DNA of 64,000 nucleotides from Polyangiaceae bacterium (GCA_020633205.1 JACKEB010000013.1:558001-622000), one strand, 5' to 3'. Shown: positions 26,088-35,712, counted from the stretch's first letter. The notes: a model not told the origin generated them from the sequence alone. Numbers and translations: made by a program.

Positions 26088-26120
26088 GCAGTTTGCTGAA
26101 GCTTTGCTTCAGCAAACTGC
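26088..26120. repeat. perfect 15-bp hairpin at the pseudogene end
   Basis: GCAGTTTGCTGAAGC (26088-26102), TTT loop, GCTTCAGCAAACTGC (26106-26120). The last codons of the decayed hydrolase frame run into it. No T-run follows in either direction, so a simple intrinsic terminator is not indicated. Confidence 0.75.
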
Positions 26121-26319
26121 TTGTGCGTCGCGTTGTAAGCTCACCAGCGTCACGCTTTGGCCGTTTTGCAGTTGTACGTTTCCGCGCGCTGGTAAGGTGA
26201 TTTCTGATCGCCCAACCAGTGCGAGTTCAATCGGAGCCGTGGGGTCCGGAGTAGGCGCAGCGACGTCCGCTCCAACCGCCATCGCGTACGAGTTGATCAT
26301 GCGCGGCTCTCTCCCTTTT

Positions 26320-26339
26320 TCGCGCCCTTTGGGGCGCGA
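26320..26339. repeat. 8-bp inverted repeat within the pseudogene
   Basis: TCGCGCCC (26320-26327) and GGGCGCGA (26332-26339) around a TTTG loop, next to a run of five T. It codes for a basic insert (SRPKGREKGREPR) that looks foreign to the hydrolase. Confidence 0.5.
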
Positions 26340-26716
26340 GGCTTGGCCGGGATCCGTGAGCCCTCCGAGCAACAACAAGTCTTTCGCATCACCATCCTCC
26401 AGCACACCGTGAGCTTGGGCACGCCCCAGTTCGCCATCTCCACTTCTTCGAAAGCGGTTTGAAATAGAGTGATCGGCGTGTCGAAACGATCGAGTTCGTC
26501 CTCGGGATTGAGCCCGAGCAACAGGCTCGCCACCGCCTTCAACCGCACCGGTGCTTCGGCCAACAGCAGGTTGTAGACCCAGCTTCCGCCTGCTCCGCTG
26601 AGCACACCTCCGCGCACATCCTTTTCGAGTGGGATCACCGCACCGCCCAACGTGCTGCCAGTGGAGTGACCGAAAACGAACAAGCGTTTGCTGTCATACC
26701 GAAACCGAGGAAGCCT

Positions 26717-26790
26717 GCGCGAGTTCTAACTCGCGCTGCCGAGGTCAGAGAGGGCGAGTCCATGAGCGAGCTCGTTTGGTACTCGCCCTC
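26717..26790. repeat. palindromic insertion that introduces the stop codon
   Basis: Two hairpins lie side by side: GCGCGAGTT/AACTCGCGC (26717-26725, 26728-26736) with the two-base loop contributing to the TAG stop of the minus-strand frame, and GAGGGCGAGT/ACTCGCCCTC (26750-26759, 26781-26790). The encoded residues between the flanking hydrolase segments do not resemble the family. Confidence 0.6.
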
Positions 26791-28199
26791 GAATGGTCGT
26801 GGCACTGGCTTCAGGGCAGAGGTCTCCCGGGATCTCGATGTGTTTCACCCACTCGATGAGCGTGGTGAAGTCCACGATGCCCTGCTGGATGTTGCCGCGA
26901 AACGCCCACAGGTTGCCGGTGTTCCAGAAGTCGACGAGGCCATCCTTTGCCGCGGGGTTACGCTCCCAGGCTAGAGGCGCGGGGAAGCCCAAGCTTGCGA
27001 CGCCGCGCCGCGCGAGCTGCAGCGCAGGGCCTTGACCTCGAGGTCCGAGTCCGAGATCCGGGTCTTCGCTCTCCTTGGTGCGGTCGATCACCTGGCGCGC
27101 CTTGCCGCCGCCGCCCGCGCCGTAGAGCAGCATCGGGTAACCTGCAGCCGGCATTGGTTGCTTCGGCACGGTGAGGAGGATTTCCACGTTGTCGAGGCTC
27201 TGCTCGACCAGTGCCCCGTTGCCGTCTTCCACCATGGCTCCATCACCGATGGTGGCGTACGGCTTGGTGCTGGTCTGGAACACGGGGAGCGCCGCGCTGG
27301 CGCGGACCACGCAGTAGTCGTCGTAGCTCTCGCCGGCGTCGGCGATGTCGTTTGCCACGGGTGTGGGTCGCGCCGCCACCTGATCACGCCAGCGCAGGTG
27401 ACGAATCAACGCATTACCCGTACGGAAAACCGTTGCGGCGCGAATACTCGAAAGGTCGAGTTGCTTCTCTGCGTAGTACGCGCGCAACGCGCTGAACCCC
27501 GCCGAGAGCCGTCGAGCTTCAGGGAGCTCGGCCTCGGCTGCGGGTGTCTCGCCGCGCTTCAGTTGCTCGAGCTCGAGAGCACTGCCGAGCGCAGAGCCGT
27601 CCGCAGCGCGCACGCCGGACGTCACGACGAATGCGTACAGCGTATCAGGATCCAGAACGAAGCCTTGGAATGGCAACGCGACGAGCACGTTGCTTGGGCT
27701 GTACGTCTCGGCCGCGACCTTGAACTGCACCTCGAGTCCAAGCCGACTCGCGTAGTAGGGTGAGCTTCGGTCTATGTTGACCAGGAACACCGAACTCTCG
27801 GGCCGCAGGCTGTCTTCCACACTGCTTGGCAGCGTCGCTTCATCCAGGGCGCCCGAAAAAGGAAAGTACGCGGCGCCGTTGGTGCTGAAGCCCTGGCTCC
27901 CGGTCTCCAGCATGTCGACCATCTGTTGCACCATGACGTTTCCGTTAGGATTCGGAAAGTCGGTGACCCTCAAGCTTCCGTCGTCCCGTGCGCGGTTCGG
28001 GCGAGGGAACGGCGCCGCAAAGAAGGACGCTTCAGCGTCGACGTCGAAGAGCGCATGAGTCCCCTCGATGGCCGTGGTGGGTGTCGGCTGCGGGTCGTCT
28101 GACGAGCAGCCGGCGCTGATGCAGAGCGCTACCAGGCAGACGCTGGCGCGGACGCTCCACACCACGGGTTTCCGGCGCAGGTCCGTTCCGTTTTCTGCT

Positions 28200-29414
28200 T
28201 CATAGAAAGCACTGACCTTCCCCGCGATAGGTGGGGACGCGCTCTAGTACTTTCCCATGTTGAATTAGCAAGTACTCGGTGAAGCGCTCTGCTAGTTCTC
28301 CGGCCTTCGCGTGCCGGAAGACTACCGGGTCTCCGCGTTCGAGGCGCAGGCCTGAAGGAATTGCGAGCGGTGTTTGAACTTCTCCCGCCATCTCGCCTCC
28401 AAGAAGCCTCAGCCCGACGGGGAGATAGGGCAGCGGCGCTTTGTCAGCCACCGTGGGCCCAGAGGCGATGTAGCCGCCACCCGCGCAGGTCACTAGGCCG
28501 GACCCAGGAATGCGCGTCACTTCGACCGCGAAGAAGCCCGCCGGCTCGAGGGAGCGCATATGCGGATTCCTGTAATAGTCGAAGAGGTGACTCTTCAAGA
28601 ACGCAGAGCCGGCAGTCACCTCGGTGACTCCAGTCTCCGGAGTGGTCGTGTCTAAGGACCCGCTCCCCCCGCCGTTGACCAACTGCGGCTCGAGGCCCGC
28701 CTGCTTCAGGAGCTGCACCATGTTGGCGCGTCGCTCTCCTAGTTCCCGTGAGGAAATGCGTCGGACCAGTGACTTGATCGAGTTCTTGGCCGGCTCGAAC
28801 GGATTGGCATCGCCCAAACCTGCCACCTGGGCTTCGTAGGCCATCAGGCCATGGAAGCGGAGACCCGGCGTATCCGCGACGCGCTTGGCAAGCTCGAGGA
28901 CCGCTGCCGGACTATGAAGCGGAGAGCGGCGCACGCCGAGATGAAGCGCGCCCTTGGCGAGCTTCAGGCTCATGTCAACGCACAGGCAGACGTCGATTTG
29001 GGTGGCGTGAGCCTGCGCGGTCTCACCCAAGCGAGGCAGCACCTCTGCGGCGTCGACGACCATGCTGATGCGGTTGCCCTCGCTTGCCAGGTTTGCGACG
29101 CTGTCGAAGTCGGGCTGTTGAAAGCTAGGGTATGCGAGCAAGAAGTCGTCAATGCCCTGGCCCGCAAGGTACTCGGCTTCCCGTGCGGAATAGCACATCA
29201 CTCCGCGCATGAGGCCGCTCGGATGAGCGAGCAGGCGCTTGATCAGGAAGGGCACTCTGAGCGACTTCGTTGCCGGACGGAGCGGAATGCCGTGAGGGCG
29301 GATCGTATCCAGCACCCGCTCGACGTTGCGATCGAAGGCGTCGAGATCGACGAAGCCAACCGGCAAGCGTTGCCCCGAGAGGCAGCGCCTGATCTCTCCA
29401 TAGCTCAGAGCCAT
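28200..29414 (-). CDS. alanine racemase/D-threonine-aldolase-like PLP enzyme
   Basis: The 404-residue protein is a fold-type III PLP enzyme. After VDLDAFDRNVERVLD it has LRPATKSLRVP, in which Lys is the expected Schiff-base residue. The C-terminal part shows VNGGGSGSLD, EVTAGSAFLKSHLFDYYR and CAGGGYIASGP, typical of D-threonine-aldolase-like or amino-acid deaminase/aldolase members rather than alanine racemase proper. The ATG at 29414 follows the upstream lipoprotein gene's stop by 7 bases, so the two are co-transcribed; a longer in-frame start would overlap that gene. The pseudogene starts 35 bases downstream. Confidence 0.78.
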   Translation of the reverse strand: MALSYGEIRRCLSGQRLPVGFVDLDAFDRNVERVLDTIRPHGIPLRPATKSLRVPFLIKRLLAHPSGLMRGVMCYSAREAEYLAGQGIDDFLLAYPSFQQPDFDSVANLASEGNRISMVVDAAEVLPRLGETAQAHATQIDVCLCVDMSLKLAKGALHLGVRRSPLHSPAAVLELAKRVADTPGLRFHGLMAYEAQVAGLGDANPFEPAKNSIKSLVRRISSRELGERRANMVQLLKQAGLEPQLVNGGGSGSLDTTTPETGVTEVTAGSAFLKSHLFDYYRNPHMRSLEPAGFFAVEVTRIPGSGLVTCAGGGYIASGPTVADKAPLPYLPVGLRLLGGEMAGEVQTPLAIPSGLRLERGDPVVFRHAKAGELAERFTEYLLIQHGKVLERVPTYRGEGQCFL

Positions 29415-29421
29415 GGGACAC

Positions 29422-30648
29422 TTACTCCGCGGTCGGGTTGACTTCGCCTGGTTTGTAGATTGGCTCCCCGTAAGACTCGACCTCAGCAACTTCCTCGGGG
29501 AAAAGGCTCATGAAGCTGAGCGTACCGGTCGTGGGCTCCTCGCCGATGGAGTTCACCTGGACTTTGGCGATGGTCGCGCTCCCAGCACCGCGCCAGCGGC
29601 CGGTGTTGTCCTGGCTGATTTGCCCGATGATCACCGTGTCGACCGCCGTGATGCGTACGCCGGACCCCGAACCGATCACGATGTCGATGGGGAACGGTGG
29701 GGTACCGATGCCGGTCGTGCCGTCGGGCAGGTCCGCGGTGTAGCCCGCGCCAAGGAAGGTGTAGCCCACGGGACGATCTTTGATTGGGATGAAGTCGAGG
29801 AACTCGTCGATCGAGCCCATGTTGGTCGACGGCTTCACACACGCGGGAGACGGAAACAGCTGACACGCGTTGGGTGAGCAATCCGATGGACACCCAGGGC
29901 GATCGTTCAAGGCCGTGGTGCGGTTTCCGTCCGTAAACAGACCTTCCCAGGTACCGGCGTCGGGGTCGACGTTGAGCCAGGCGAAGAGGCGAAGCTGCTG
30001 CTGGAGGGGAGGCGGTGCGATGTCGAACAGGAAGAAGTAGGGGCCGGTTGGCAGCGACGTGGGCCCCGGTAGGAAGGCTCGATACGTGAACTCGAGGCGC
30101 TGTCTTACCAGAGTCGAGTGACCGTCGAGATCTTCCAAGCCAGGTTCGACGACTACCAAGTAGGGCACGGCGATCTTCGGGCTCTCATCGAAGCGAATGG
30201 TGACGGACTGCTCGCCTACCTCCACCTTCGCACCGTCAGCGCTACCGCTGCGACCGTCGTAGGACGCGAGCTGCACCAAGCCCTCGTTGTTGCAGCAAGG
30301 CGCTGGAGCGTCGCCATTGCACTGACCGCGCGCGCGCTGCGCTTCGCAGTAGCCTGACTCGTCGGGGAGGTTTCCCTCGGGATCAATGTCGAGCGCCTTG
30401 TCCCCGCGGACCACCTTGAAGCGCAGCGACTTCTTCGCGAACGGTTCGTTGAAGCGCACAACCAACGCATCCGAGGGTGAGCCCTCGAGGAAGGAACCTT
30501 GCACGCCCGCGATGGACGCCTTGGGAGGCGGATCGAATGTCTCGCACGCCGCGAGACCCGCCGAAGCGCTGCCGAGCATCGCGGCCATCCCCAATCGCAG
30601 CACGACCGTTGACCGCTTCGCTCTCACCGTCCTGGGCTTTGAAATCAC
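29422..30648 (-). CDS. lipoprotein with bacterial Ig-like N-terminal region, unknown function
   Basis: The 408-residue product starts at a GTG with a strong GGGAGG site, giving VISKPRTVRAKRSTVVLRLG, then a hydrophobic stretch and the lipobox SAGLAAC. The N-terminal third (VRFNEPFAKKSLRFKVV) resembles SbsA/Big-type Ig-like domains. A Cys-rich middle (GYCEAQ, GQCNG, APCCNN, GCPSDCSPNACQ) suggests disulfide bonds outside the cell. No catalytic motif was recognised. It heads a transcript with the racemase-like gene and the decayed hydrolase lipoprotein; perhaps the two lipoproteins formed a surface pair. Confidence 0.65.
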   Translation of the reverse strand: MISKPRTVRAKRSTVVLRLGMAAMLGSASAGLAACETFDPPPKASIAGVQGSFLEGSPSDALVVRFNEPFAKKSLRFKVVRGDKALDIDPEGNLPDESGYCEAQRARGQCNGDAPAPCCNNEGLVQLASYDGRSGSADGAKVEVGEQSVTIRFDESPKIAVPYLVVVEPGLEDLDGHSTLVRQRLEFTYRAFLPGPTSLPTGPYFFLFDIAPPPLQQQLRLFAWLNVDPDAGTWEGLFTDGNRTTALNDRPGCPSDCSPNACQLFPSPACVKPSTNMGSIDEFLDFIPIKDRPVGYTFLGAGYTADLPDGTTGIGTPPFPIDIVIGSGSGVRITAVDTVIIGQISQDNTGRWRGAGSATIAKVQVNSIGEEPTTGTLSFMSLFPEEVAEVESYGEPIYKPGEVNPTAE

Positions 30649-30877
30649 CAAGCTTTCCTCCCTCGCATTGCAAGCGCTTCGCGCAGCGTCCCGCACCCAA
30701 CCTGCGCCTTCAAAGACTAACCCCGTAACCCACGTTAGCGAGGTGGCACTGGGTGTCAACGCTCAAAAGCCGTACGGCTGCGCGCCCGCGAACGCCCGCC
30801 TGCAGCATGCGCCCAAGGAGGCGTTGCGGTCGTGCGAATGTGTTTGAGGTCTGAGTGGGGCAGTGCATAAGGCATGC

Positions 30878-32842
30878 GTGCCTGTCCTGACTGCCAAGGG
30901 TCTGCGTAAGAGCTTCGGCCCGCAAGTGATTCTCGACGACGTGGAGATCCATATTCGACGCGGCGAACGCGTCGGCTTGGTTGGCAATAACGGATCGGGC
31001 AAGAGCAGCTTGGGTCGCATCTTGGCGCAACGCGACATGCCCGACGCTGGGCAAGTTGCCGTGCGGCGGGACGCGTCGGTCGTCTACCTGGAGCAGGAGC
31101 CGTCGCTCGACCCCGAGCGGACTGCGCGCGAAGTCTGCCTGGAGGGGCTGGGGGCCTGGAACGATGCGCGTGAACGACACGCCCGCGCGTCGCGCTTGCT
31201 CGAAGCCGGAGAGGGAGATCTCGAAGCATTGCTCCACGAGCAGAGCGAGGCGGCGCACGACGTGGAGCACCTCGGCGGCTGGGAGCTAGGGCAACGCGGC
31301 GACCGGATGCTGACGGCACTCGGATTGTTCGATGTCGATCGCCCGGTAGGGACGCTATCGGGAGGAGAGCGACGTCGCGTAGCGTTGGCGCGGTGTCTCC
31401 TCTCGTCCCCGGATCTCGCGATCCTCGATGAGCCGACGAACCACCTCGACGCGGAGACCATCGAGTGGCTGGAGCGCTACCTGAGCGAAGAGCATCAGGG
31501 CGCGCTGTTGCTCATCACTCACGATCGCTACGTGCTCGATTCCGTGGTGGAACGCACGCTGGAGCTCGACCAGGGAAAGCTCTACGGCTACGCCGGGGGC
31601 TGGAGCGCCTACCTCGAGGCGAAGATGGAGCGGCAGTTCCAAGAGGCGAAGACCGAGGCCAACCGCCAAAATCTCCTCCGTCGGGAGCTCGAGTGGTTGC
31701 GGCGTCAACCCAAAGCGCGCGGAGGTAAGCAGAAGGCGCGCATCGATCGCGCCGAAGCCGCTCGGGATCAAGCGGCGCCGAATCAAGAGAAGCGCGCGGA
31801 GCTCAAGCTCGAGACCACGCGACTCGGCAGCCGCATCGTCGAGGTCGAAGATCTGACCTTGGACCTTGGAGGGCGGCGCTTGCTCGATGGACTCACGTTG
31901 AAGCTGACCCGGGGCACGAAGCTCGGCATCATTGGGCGCAACGGCGCAGGAAAGACCAGCTTGTTGAAGCTCCTGCTCGGCGAGATGCCGCCGACTTCCG
32001 GCAAGGTGCTGGTCGGTGACAACACGCGCGTTGCTTACTTCGATCAGGCTCGCAGTGGCCTCAGGGACGAGCAAAACGTACTGGAGAACGTCGCGGACGG
32101 CAACGACTGGGTCGACTGGAACGGAAACCGCATCAGCGTTTACTCGTACCTCGACCGCCTGCTTTTCCCCAAGGATCGCCAGCGCACGCCGGTCGGCTCG
32201 ATGAGCGGCGGCGAGCGCGCTCGCGTCGCGCTCGCGAAGCTGATGCTCGGCTCCGCCAACGTGCTGGTGATGGACGAGCCGACGAACGACTTGGACGTGG
32301 CCACGCTCAGCGCATTGGAGGAACTCTTGATCGAGCTGAACGGCGTCGCGATCGTCGTCACTCACGATCGCTACTTCCTCGATCGCATCGCCACCGACAT
32401 CTTGGCCTTCGAGCGCGATGATGAAGACCCCGAACGCAACGTGGTCCACCACTACGTCGGCAACTACTCGACCTATCGTCGCTTGAGCGAAGAGCGCCGC
32501 GCGGAACTACAGGCGCAAAGGAGCGCTGAAGCGAAGCCAGAGCCAGCGCCTGCAGTCAGCAAGCCGAGCGACGTAGCACCTCCCCCCCAAGATCCAGGGC
32601 TCAAGAAGCTGACCTACGCCGAGAACAAAGAACTCGATGGCATCGAGGAGCGCATCGCCGAGGCGGAGACCGAACAAGCCCGTCTGGAGGCGGAGCTCGC
32701 CGATCCCGATATCTACCGCACGCGAGCGGCGGAGGTGCCAGCGCTGCAGGAGCAACTCGCCACGGCTCAAGCGCTGACGGAGCAACTGATGGCGCGCTGG
32801 GAAGAGCTCGAGACGCGGCGCGCTGCGACGACCAAGCGCTGA
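30878..32842 (+). CDS. uup: ABC-F family ATPase, Uup-like
   Basis: The protein has two ABC ATPase domains in one chain: Walker A GNNGSGKSS with LSGGERRRVALAR, and GRNGAGKTS with MSGGERARVALAK, each followed by a Walker B ending in DEPTN. Between them is the Arg/Lys-rich ABC-F linker. The C-terminal 80 residues form a predicted coiled coil (EELDGIEERIAEAETEQARLEAELADP), as in Uup, which binds ribosomes or branched DNA. There are no membrane segments. The GTG at 30878 with AAGG five bases upstream is preferred to a GTG five codons earlier. The quinone oxidoreductase gene follows after 18 bases. Confidence 0.88.
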   Translation: MPVLTAKGLRKSFGPQVILDDVEIHIRRGERVGLVGNNGSGKSSLGRILAQRDMPDAGQVAVRRDASVVYLEQEPSLDPERTAREVCLEGLGAWNDARERHARASRLLEAGEGDLEALLHEQSEAAHDVEHLGGWELGQRGDRMLTALGLFDVDRPVGTLSGGERRRVALARCLLSSPDLAILDEPTNHLDAETIEWLERYLSEEHQGALLLITHDRYVLDSVVERTLELDQGKLYGYAGGWSAYLEAKMERQFQEAKTEANRQNLLRRELEWLRRQPKARGGKQKARIDRAEAARDQAAPNQEKRAELKLETTRLGSRIVEVEDLTLDLGGRRLLDGLTLKLTRGTKLGIIGRNGAGKTSLLKLLLGEMPPTSGKVLVGDNTRVAYFDQARSGLRDEQNVLENVADGNDWVDWNGNRISVYSYLDRLLFPKDRQRTPVGSMSGGERARVALAKLMLGSANVLVMDEPTNDLDVATLSALEELLIELNGVAIVVTHDRYFLDRIATDILAFERDDEDPERNVVHHYVGNYSTYRRLSEERRAELQAQRSAEAKPEPAPAVSKPSDVAPPPQDPGLKKLTYAENKELDGIEERIAEAETEQARLEAELADPDIYRTRAAEVPALQEQLATAQALTEQLMARWEELETRRAATTKR

Positions 32843-32860
32843 CGTGATAGCGTTCGCGCC

Positions 32861-33832
32861 ATGCGAGCGCTGCGAGTTCACGAGCTAGTTGGTCCCACGG
32901 GTCTTCGCGTCGACGAGATCGACGCGCCGAAGCCTGGCTCCGGCGAGGTGTTGGTCGAGGTCAAGGCGGCGGGCGTCAACTTCCCCGATGTGCTCTTGAC
33001 CTACGGCAAGTACCAGTTTCAACCCACGCCGCCGTTTAGCCCGGGTGGAGAAATCGCCGGTGTCGTGAAGGCGATAGGTGAGGGCGTGACGAGCGTTGCC
33101 GTGGGGGAACGCGTGGCGGCGACGATGCTCAACGGTGCCTTCGCCGAGCAAGTCGTGGTGCCCGAGCTGGCGCTCGCGAAGCTTCCGGAGAATGTGTCCT
33201 TCGAAGTCGGCGCGGGCTTCCTGCTGACCTACGCCACCACGTACTATGCGCTGAAAGATCGCGCGAACCTGCAGCCCGGAGAGAAGCTCTTGGTGCTCGG
33301 TGCTGCCGGCGGCGTTGGCTTGGCCGCCGTGGAGCTTGGCAAGCGCATGGGCGCGACGGTGATCGCCGCGGCTTCCAGCGCGGAAAAGCTCGAGCTGACG
33401 AAGCAACACGGAGCGAGCGAAGTCATCAACTACTCGGAGGAGAAGCTGAAGGACCGCGCCAAGGCGCTCAGTGGCGGCGGCGTCGACGTGATCTACGACC
33501 CGGTAGGGGGAGACTTCGCCGAACAGGCGCTGCGCGCCATCGCGTGGGAGGGGCGCTTCTTGGTGATCGGCTTTGCTGCCGGCGACATTCCGAAGATCCC
33601 GCTGAACCTAACGCTCTTGAAGAGCTGCCAGATCGTCGGCGTGTTCTGGGGTGCGTTCGCGATGCGTGACCCCGCGAAGAACCGCGCCAACATTCAGCAG
33701 TTGCTTGACTGGCTCGCCGCTGGCGAACTCTCACCTCATGTGGACGCCGTGCTGCCCTTTGCTCAGGGCGCCGAAGCGCTTCAGCGCATGGAGCGGCGTG
33801 AGGTGAAGGGGAAGCTCGTTCTAGTTCCCTGA
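32861..33832 (+). CDS. NADPH:quinone oxidoreductase family (MDR superfamily)
   Basis: The 323-residue protein is a medium-chain reductase without zinc ligands. It has the GroES-like N-terminal half (SPGGEIAGVVKAIGEGV) and a Rossmann half with LVLGAAGGVGLAAVELGKRMGA, the NADPH motif A-A-x-G-G-V-G. It should reduce quinones or enones with NADPH in the cytoplasm. Its closeness to the ABC-F gene suggests a shared transcript. Substrate unknown. Confidence 0.88.
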   Translation: MRALRVHELVGPTGLRVDEIDAPKPGSGEVLVEVKAAGVNFPDVLLTYGKYQFQPTPPFSPGGEIAGVVKAIGEGVTSVAVGERVAATMLNGAFAEQVVVPELALAKLPENVSFEVGAGFLLTYATTYYALKDRANLQPGEKLLVLGAAGGVGLAAVELGKRMGATVIAAASSAEKLELTKQHGASEVINYSEEKLKDRAKALSGGGVDVIYDPVGGDFAEQALRAIAWEGRFLVIGFAAGDIPKIPLNLTLLKSCQIVGVFWGAFAMRDPAKNRANIQQLLDWLAAGELSPHVDAVLPFAQGAEALQRMERREVKGKLVLVP

Positions 33833-33869
33833 GCTGCTCAACGGCTGCGAGGCGTGCTAGACGCCAGAC

Positions 33870-35561
33870 ATGAGCCTGCGTTGTGGATTGAAGCTGCGCT
33901 GTGGATTGACGCTGCGTCGTGGTTTGGGCTTGTTCGGGGGTTTGGGGTTAGGCGCGCTGGTTCTCGCGTCGGGATGCTCCAGTGACGACCCCGCTCAGGA
34001 GTCGAGCTTCAAGCCATTCGACTACGCGGCCATGGGGCCGCTGTCCGGGAACTCAGGCAAGGGCAGCTTCCGCTTTGGTGCGGCCAGCGCTGATGCGCAG
34101 ATCGAAGATCAGAACACCAACACGGACTGGTGGGTGTGGACGACGCCGGTCGATCAGGGAGGCCTTGGCAAGGGCAACGATCCAGTTGGTGAAGCGACCC
34201 AGGGCTACACCCGGGCGATCGACGACATCCAGCTGATGACTGACATGCACCTCGACAGCTATCGCTTCAGCATGTCTTGGGCGCGGATCGAGCCCCAGCG
34301 GGATCAAGTTGACGAGGCTGCCCTCGAGCACTACTCCCAGGAACTCGATGCGCTAATTGCCGCGGGGATCCGACCCAATGTGACCATCCACCACTTCAGC
34401 TACCCGGTGTGGATCGATGACCCGCGGGACCCGGAGTGTGCCGCGGGGCCGTCAGACGCAAACCTATGTGGTTTGGGGCACCCTCAGGGGGGCGCGCTAG
34501 TCGTCGAAGAGATGCGCCAGTTCGCAAAGTTGCTCGCTGAGCGCTTCGGCGACCGCGTCGACGATTGGGCTACGGTCAACGAGCCGGTGAACTACTTGCT
34601 CGCTGGTCACGGAGTTGGGCAATTTCCGCCCGGTAAAGCTAAACTGTTCTCGCTGCTTGACGGCTTCATGCCGGTGGTGCGGGACTACCTGAGTGGTCAC
34701 GCGGCGATGTACCATGCGGTCAAGGAGGCTGACTCCATCGACGCGGACGGTGACGGCATCGCTGCCAACGTCGGACTCACCTTGAGCGTCGGCGAGTGGG
34801 CTCCCGCGCGAGACAACGAACCGAGTGAGGATCCGGAAGACGTCAGCGCAGCCGAGCGGCTCAAGTACGTCTACCACTACATGGTGCCGGACGCGATGTT
34901 GACGGGGAAGTTCGACGCTGATCTCGACGGCACCGCTGAAGAGGATCAGCCCGGTTGGAAGGGCACGCTCGACTGGATGGGAGTGCAGTATTATTTCCGC
35001 GCGGGAGTGACCGGGAAGAACGGCTTGGTGCCTGAGCCGTTGAAGCTCACGCCGTGCTTCAGCGCGTTCGACTTCGGCTCCTGCCTCTTGCCGACGGACC
35101 CCTCCTGGTGCGTGCCGGAGATGCAGTACGAGTACTACCCGGAGGGCCTGTACAACGTCCTGCACGCCTACGGTGAGCGCTACCCAGCGCTTCCGCTCGT
35201 TGTGAGCGAATCCGGCATCGCGACTGAAGTTGGCGAGCGCCGAGCGTCGAACATCGTGCGCGCCCTGGAGCAAATCGAGCGCGCCCGCGCGGAGAAGGTC
35301 GACATCCGTGGCTACTACTACTGGAGCCTCACCGACAATTTCGAGTGGGTGGAAGGCTTCGGGCCGCGCTTTGGCCTCTACTCCGTCGACTACGACACCT
35401 ACGAGCGTACGCCCACGCTCGGAGCTGAAGTGCTGGGCAAGATCGCTGAGACGCGCAAGCTCTCCCAAGAGTACCGCGACCTCTACGGCGGTGATGGACC
35501 GATGACGCCGGAAGGCACGTTTGGTCCGCGTACTTTGTGTAGCGGCAAAGACCTGCCTTGA
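33870..35561 (+). CDS. GH1 family beta-glycosidase lipoprotein
   Basis: The 563-residue protein carries a signal peptide ending in the lipobox LASGC and a glycoside hydrolase family 1 domain. Acid/base Glu238 lies in ATVNEPVNY and nucleophile Glu447 in VVSESGIA, where most GH1 enzymes have [IV]TENG. YYYWSLTDNFEWVEGFGPRFGLYSVDY near the end is a typical substrate-pocket segment. Two Cys-containing inserts (DPECAAGPSDANLCG; CFSAFDFGSCLLPTDPSWC) fit an extracellular, disulfide-bonded enzyme. It probably hydrolyses beta-glucosides or beta-galactosides. Its signal peptide is built from an 18-bp tandem repeat. Confidence 0.87.
   Translation: MSLRCGLKLRCGLTLRRGLGLFGGLGLGALVLASGCSSDDPAQESSFKPFDYAAMGPLSGNSGKGSFRFGAASADAQIEDQNTNTDWWVWTTPVDQGGLGKGNDPVGEATQGYTRAIDDIQLMTDMHLDSYRFSMSWARIEPQRDQVDEAALEHYSQELDALIAAGIRPNVTIHHFSYPVWIDDPRDPECAAGPSDANLCGLGHPQGGALVVEEMRQFAKLLAERFGDRVDDWATVNEPVNYLLAGHGVGQFPPGKAKLFSLLDGFMPVVRDYLSGHAAMYHAVKEADSIDADGDGIAANVGLTLSVGEWAPARDNEPSEDPEDVSAAERLKYVYHYMVPDAMLTGKFDADLDGTAEEDQPGWKGTLDWMGVQYYFRAGVTGKNGLVPEPLKLTPCFSAFDFGSCLLPTDPSWCVPEMQYEYYPEGLYNVLHAYGERYPALPLVVSESGIATEVGERRASNIVRALEQIERARAEKVDIRGYYYWSLTDNFEWVEGFGPRFGLYSVDYDTYERTPTLGAEVLGKIAETRKLSQEYRDLYGGDGPMTPEGTFGPRTLCSGKDLP
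33876..33929 (+). repeat. three 18-bp tandem repeats in the GH1 signal peptide
   Basis: Units start at 33876, 33894 and 33912, each beginning CTGCG and containing a GTGG-TTG core; they code for LRCGLK, LRCGLT and LRRGLG. The extra units lengthen the basic N-region of the signal peptide. Confidence 0.7.
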
Positions 35562-35712
35562 TAGCGTTGTCAGGCGGAAATGGGCGTCAGTGCGCGGTGC
35601 TGGTGGACGTGTCCGACCCAGTCCGCGCGCGGATGTGGCTGCTGATCGACCTCTTCGTGTCGTCGATCTTCAGATCGCAGACTGCGTTGTTCGGCTCGCT
35701 GCGCGCTCTCGG

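Larger units (their letters stand above)
25594..26108. other. non-coding hairpin island, about 0.5 kb
   Basis: No convincing gene is present; the frames that stay open have no recognisable protein signature. The interval holds a series of inverted repeats: CCGCCGCT/AGCGGCGG (25660-25681), ATCACGT/ACGTGAT (25873-25935) enclosing an 11-bp GC hairpin, a hairpin-plus-tail repeat, and two 15-bp hairpins reaching to 26120. Such density suggests accumulated palindromic insertions or a structured RNA. Confidence 0.6.
26109..28165 (-). pseudogene. decayed lipoprotein alpha/beta hydrolase gene
   Basis: The frame opens with a lipoprotein signal (CLVALCISAGCSSDD) and runs about 479 codons through an extracellular Ig-like/hydrolase N-terminal half. 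It is then stopped by an in-frame TAG at 26726-26728. The same frame resumes at once with RRLPRFRYDSKRLFVFGHSTGSTLGG, which holds the nucleophile elbow G-H-S-T-G. Near 26400 the coding sense shifts to another frame (EDGDAKDLLLLGGLTDP), which continues to the TGA at 26109. The stop lies in the loop of a palindrome, and a second palindrome lies at 26320-26339. The three pieces together look like one ancestral protein of about 680 residues. A sequencing error could explain the frameshift but not the stop and its palindrome. Confidence 0.72.

Noticed and set aside
26088..26120. 15-bp hairpin as an intrinsic terminator
   Set aside because: No T-run follows on either strand.
25517..26200. Long open frames on both strands across the hairpin island
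   Set aside because: They have no family signature, run through palindromes, and overlap the TetR gene; high GC keeps such frames open by chance.
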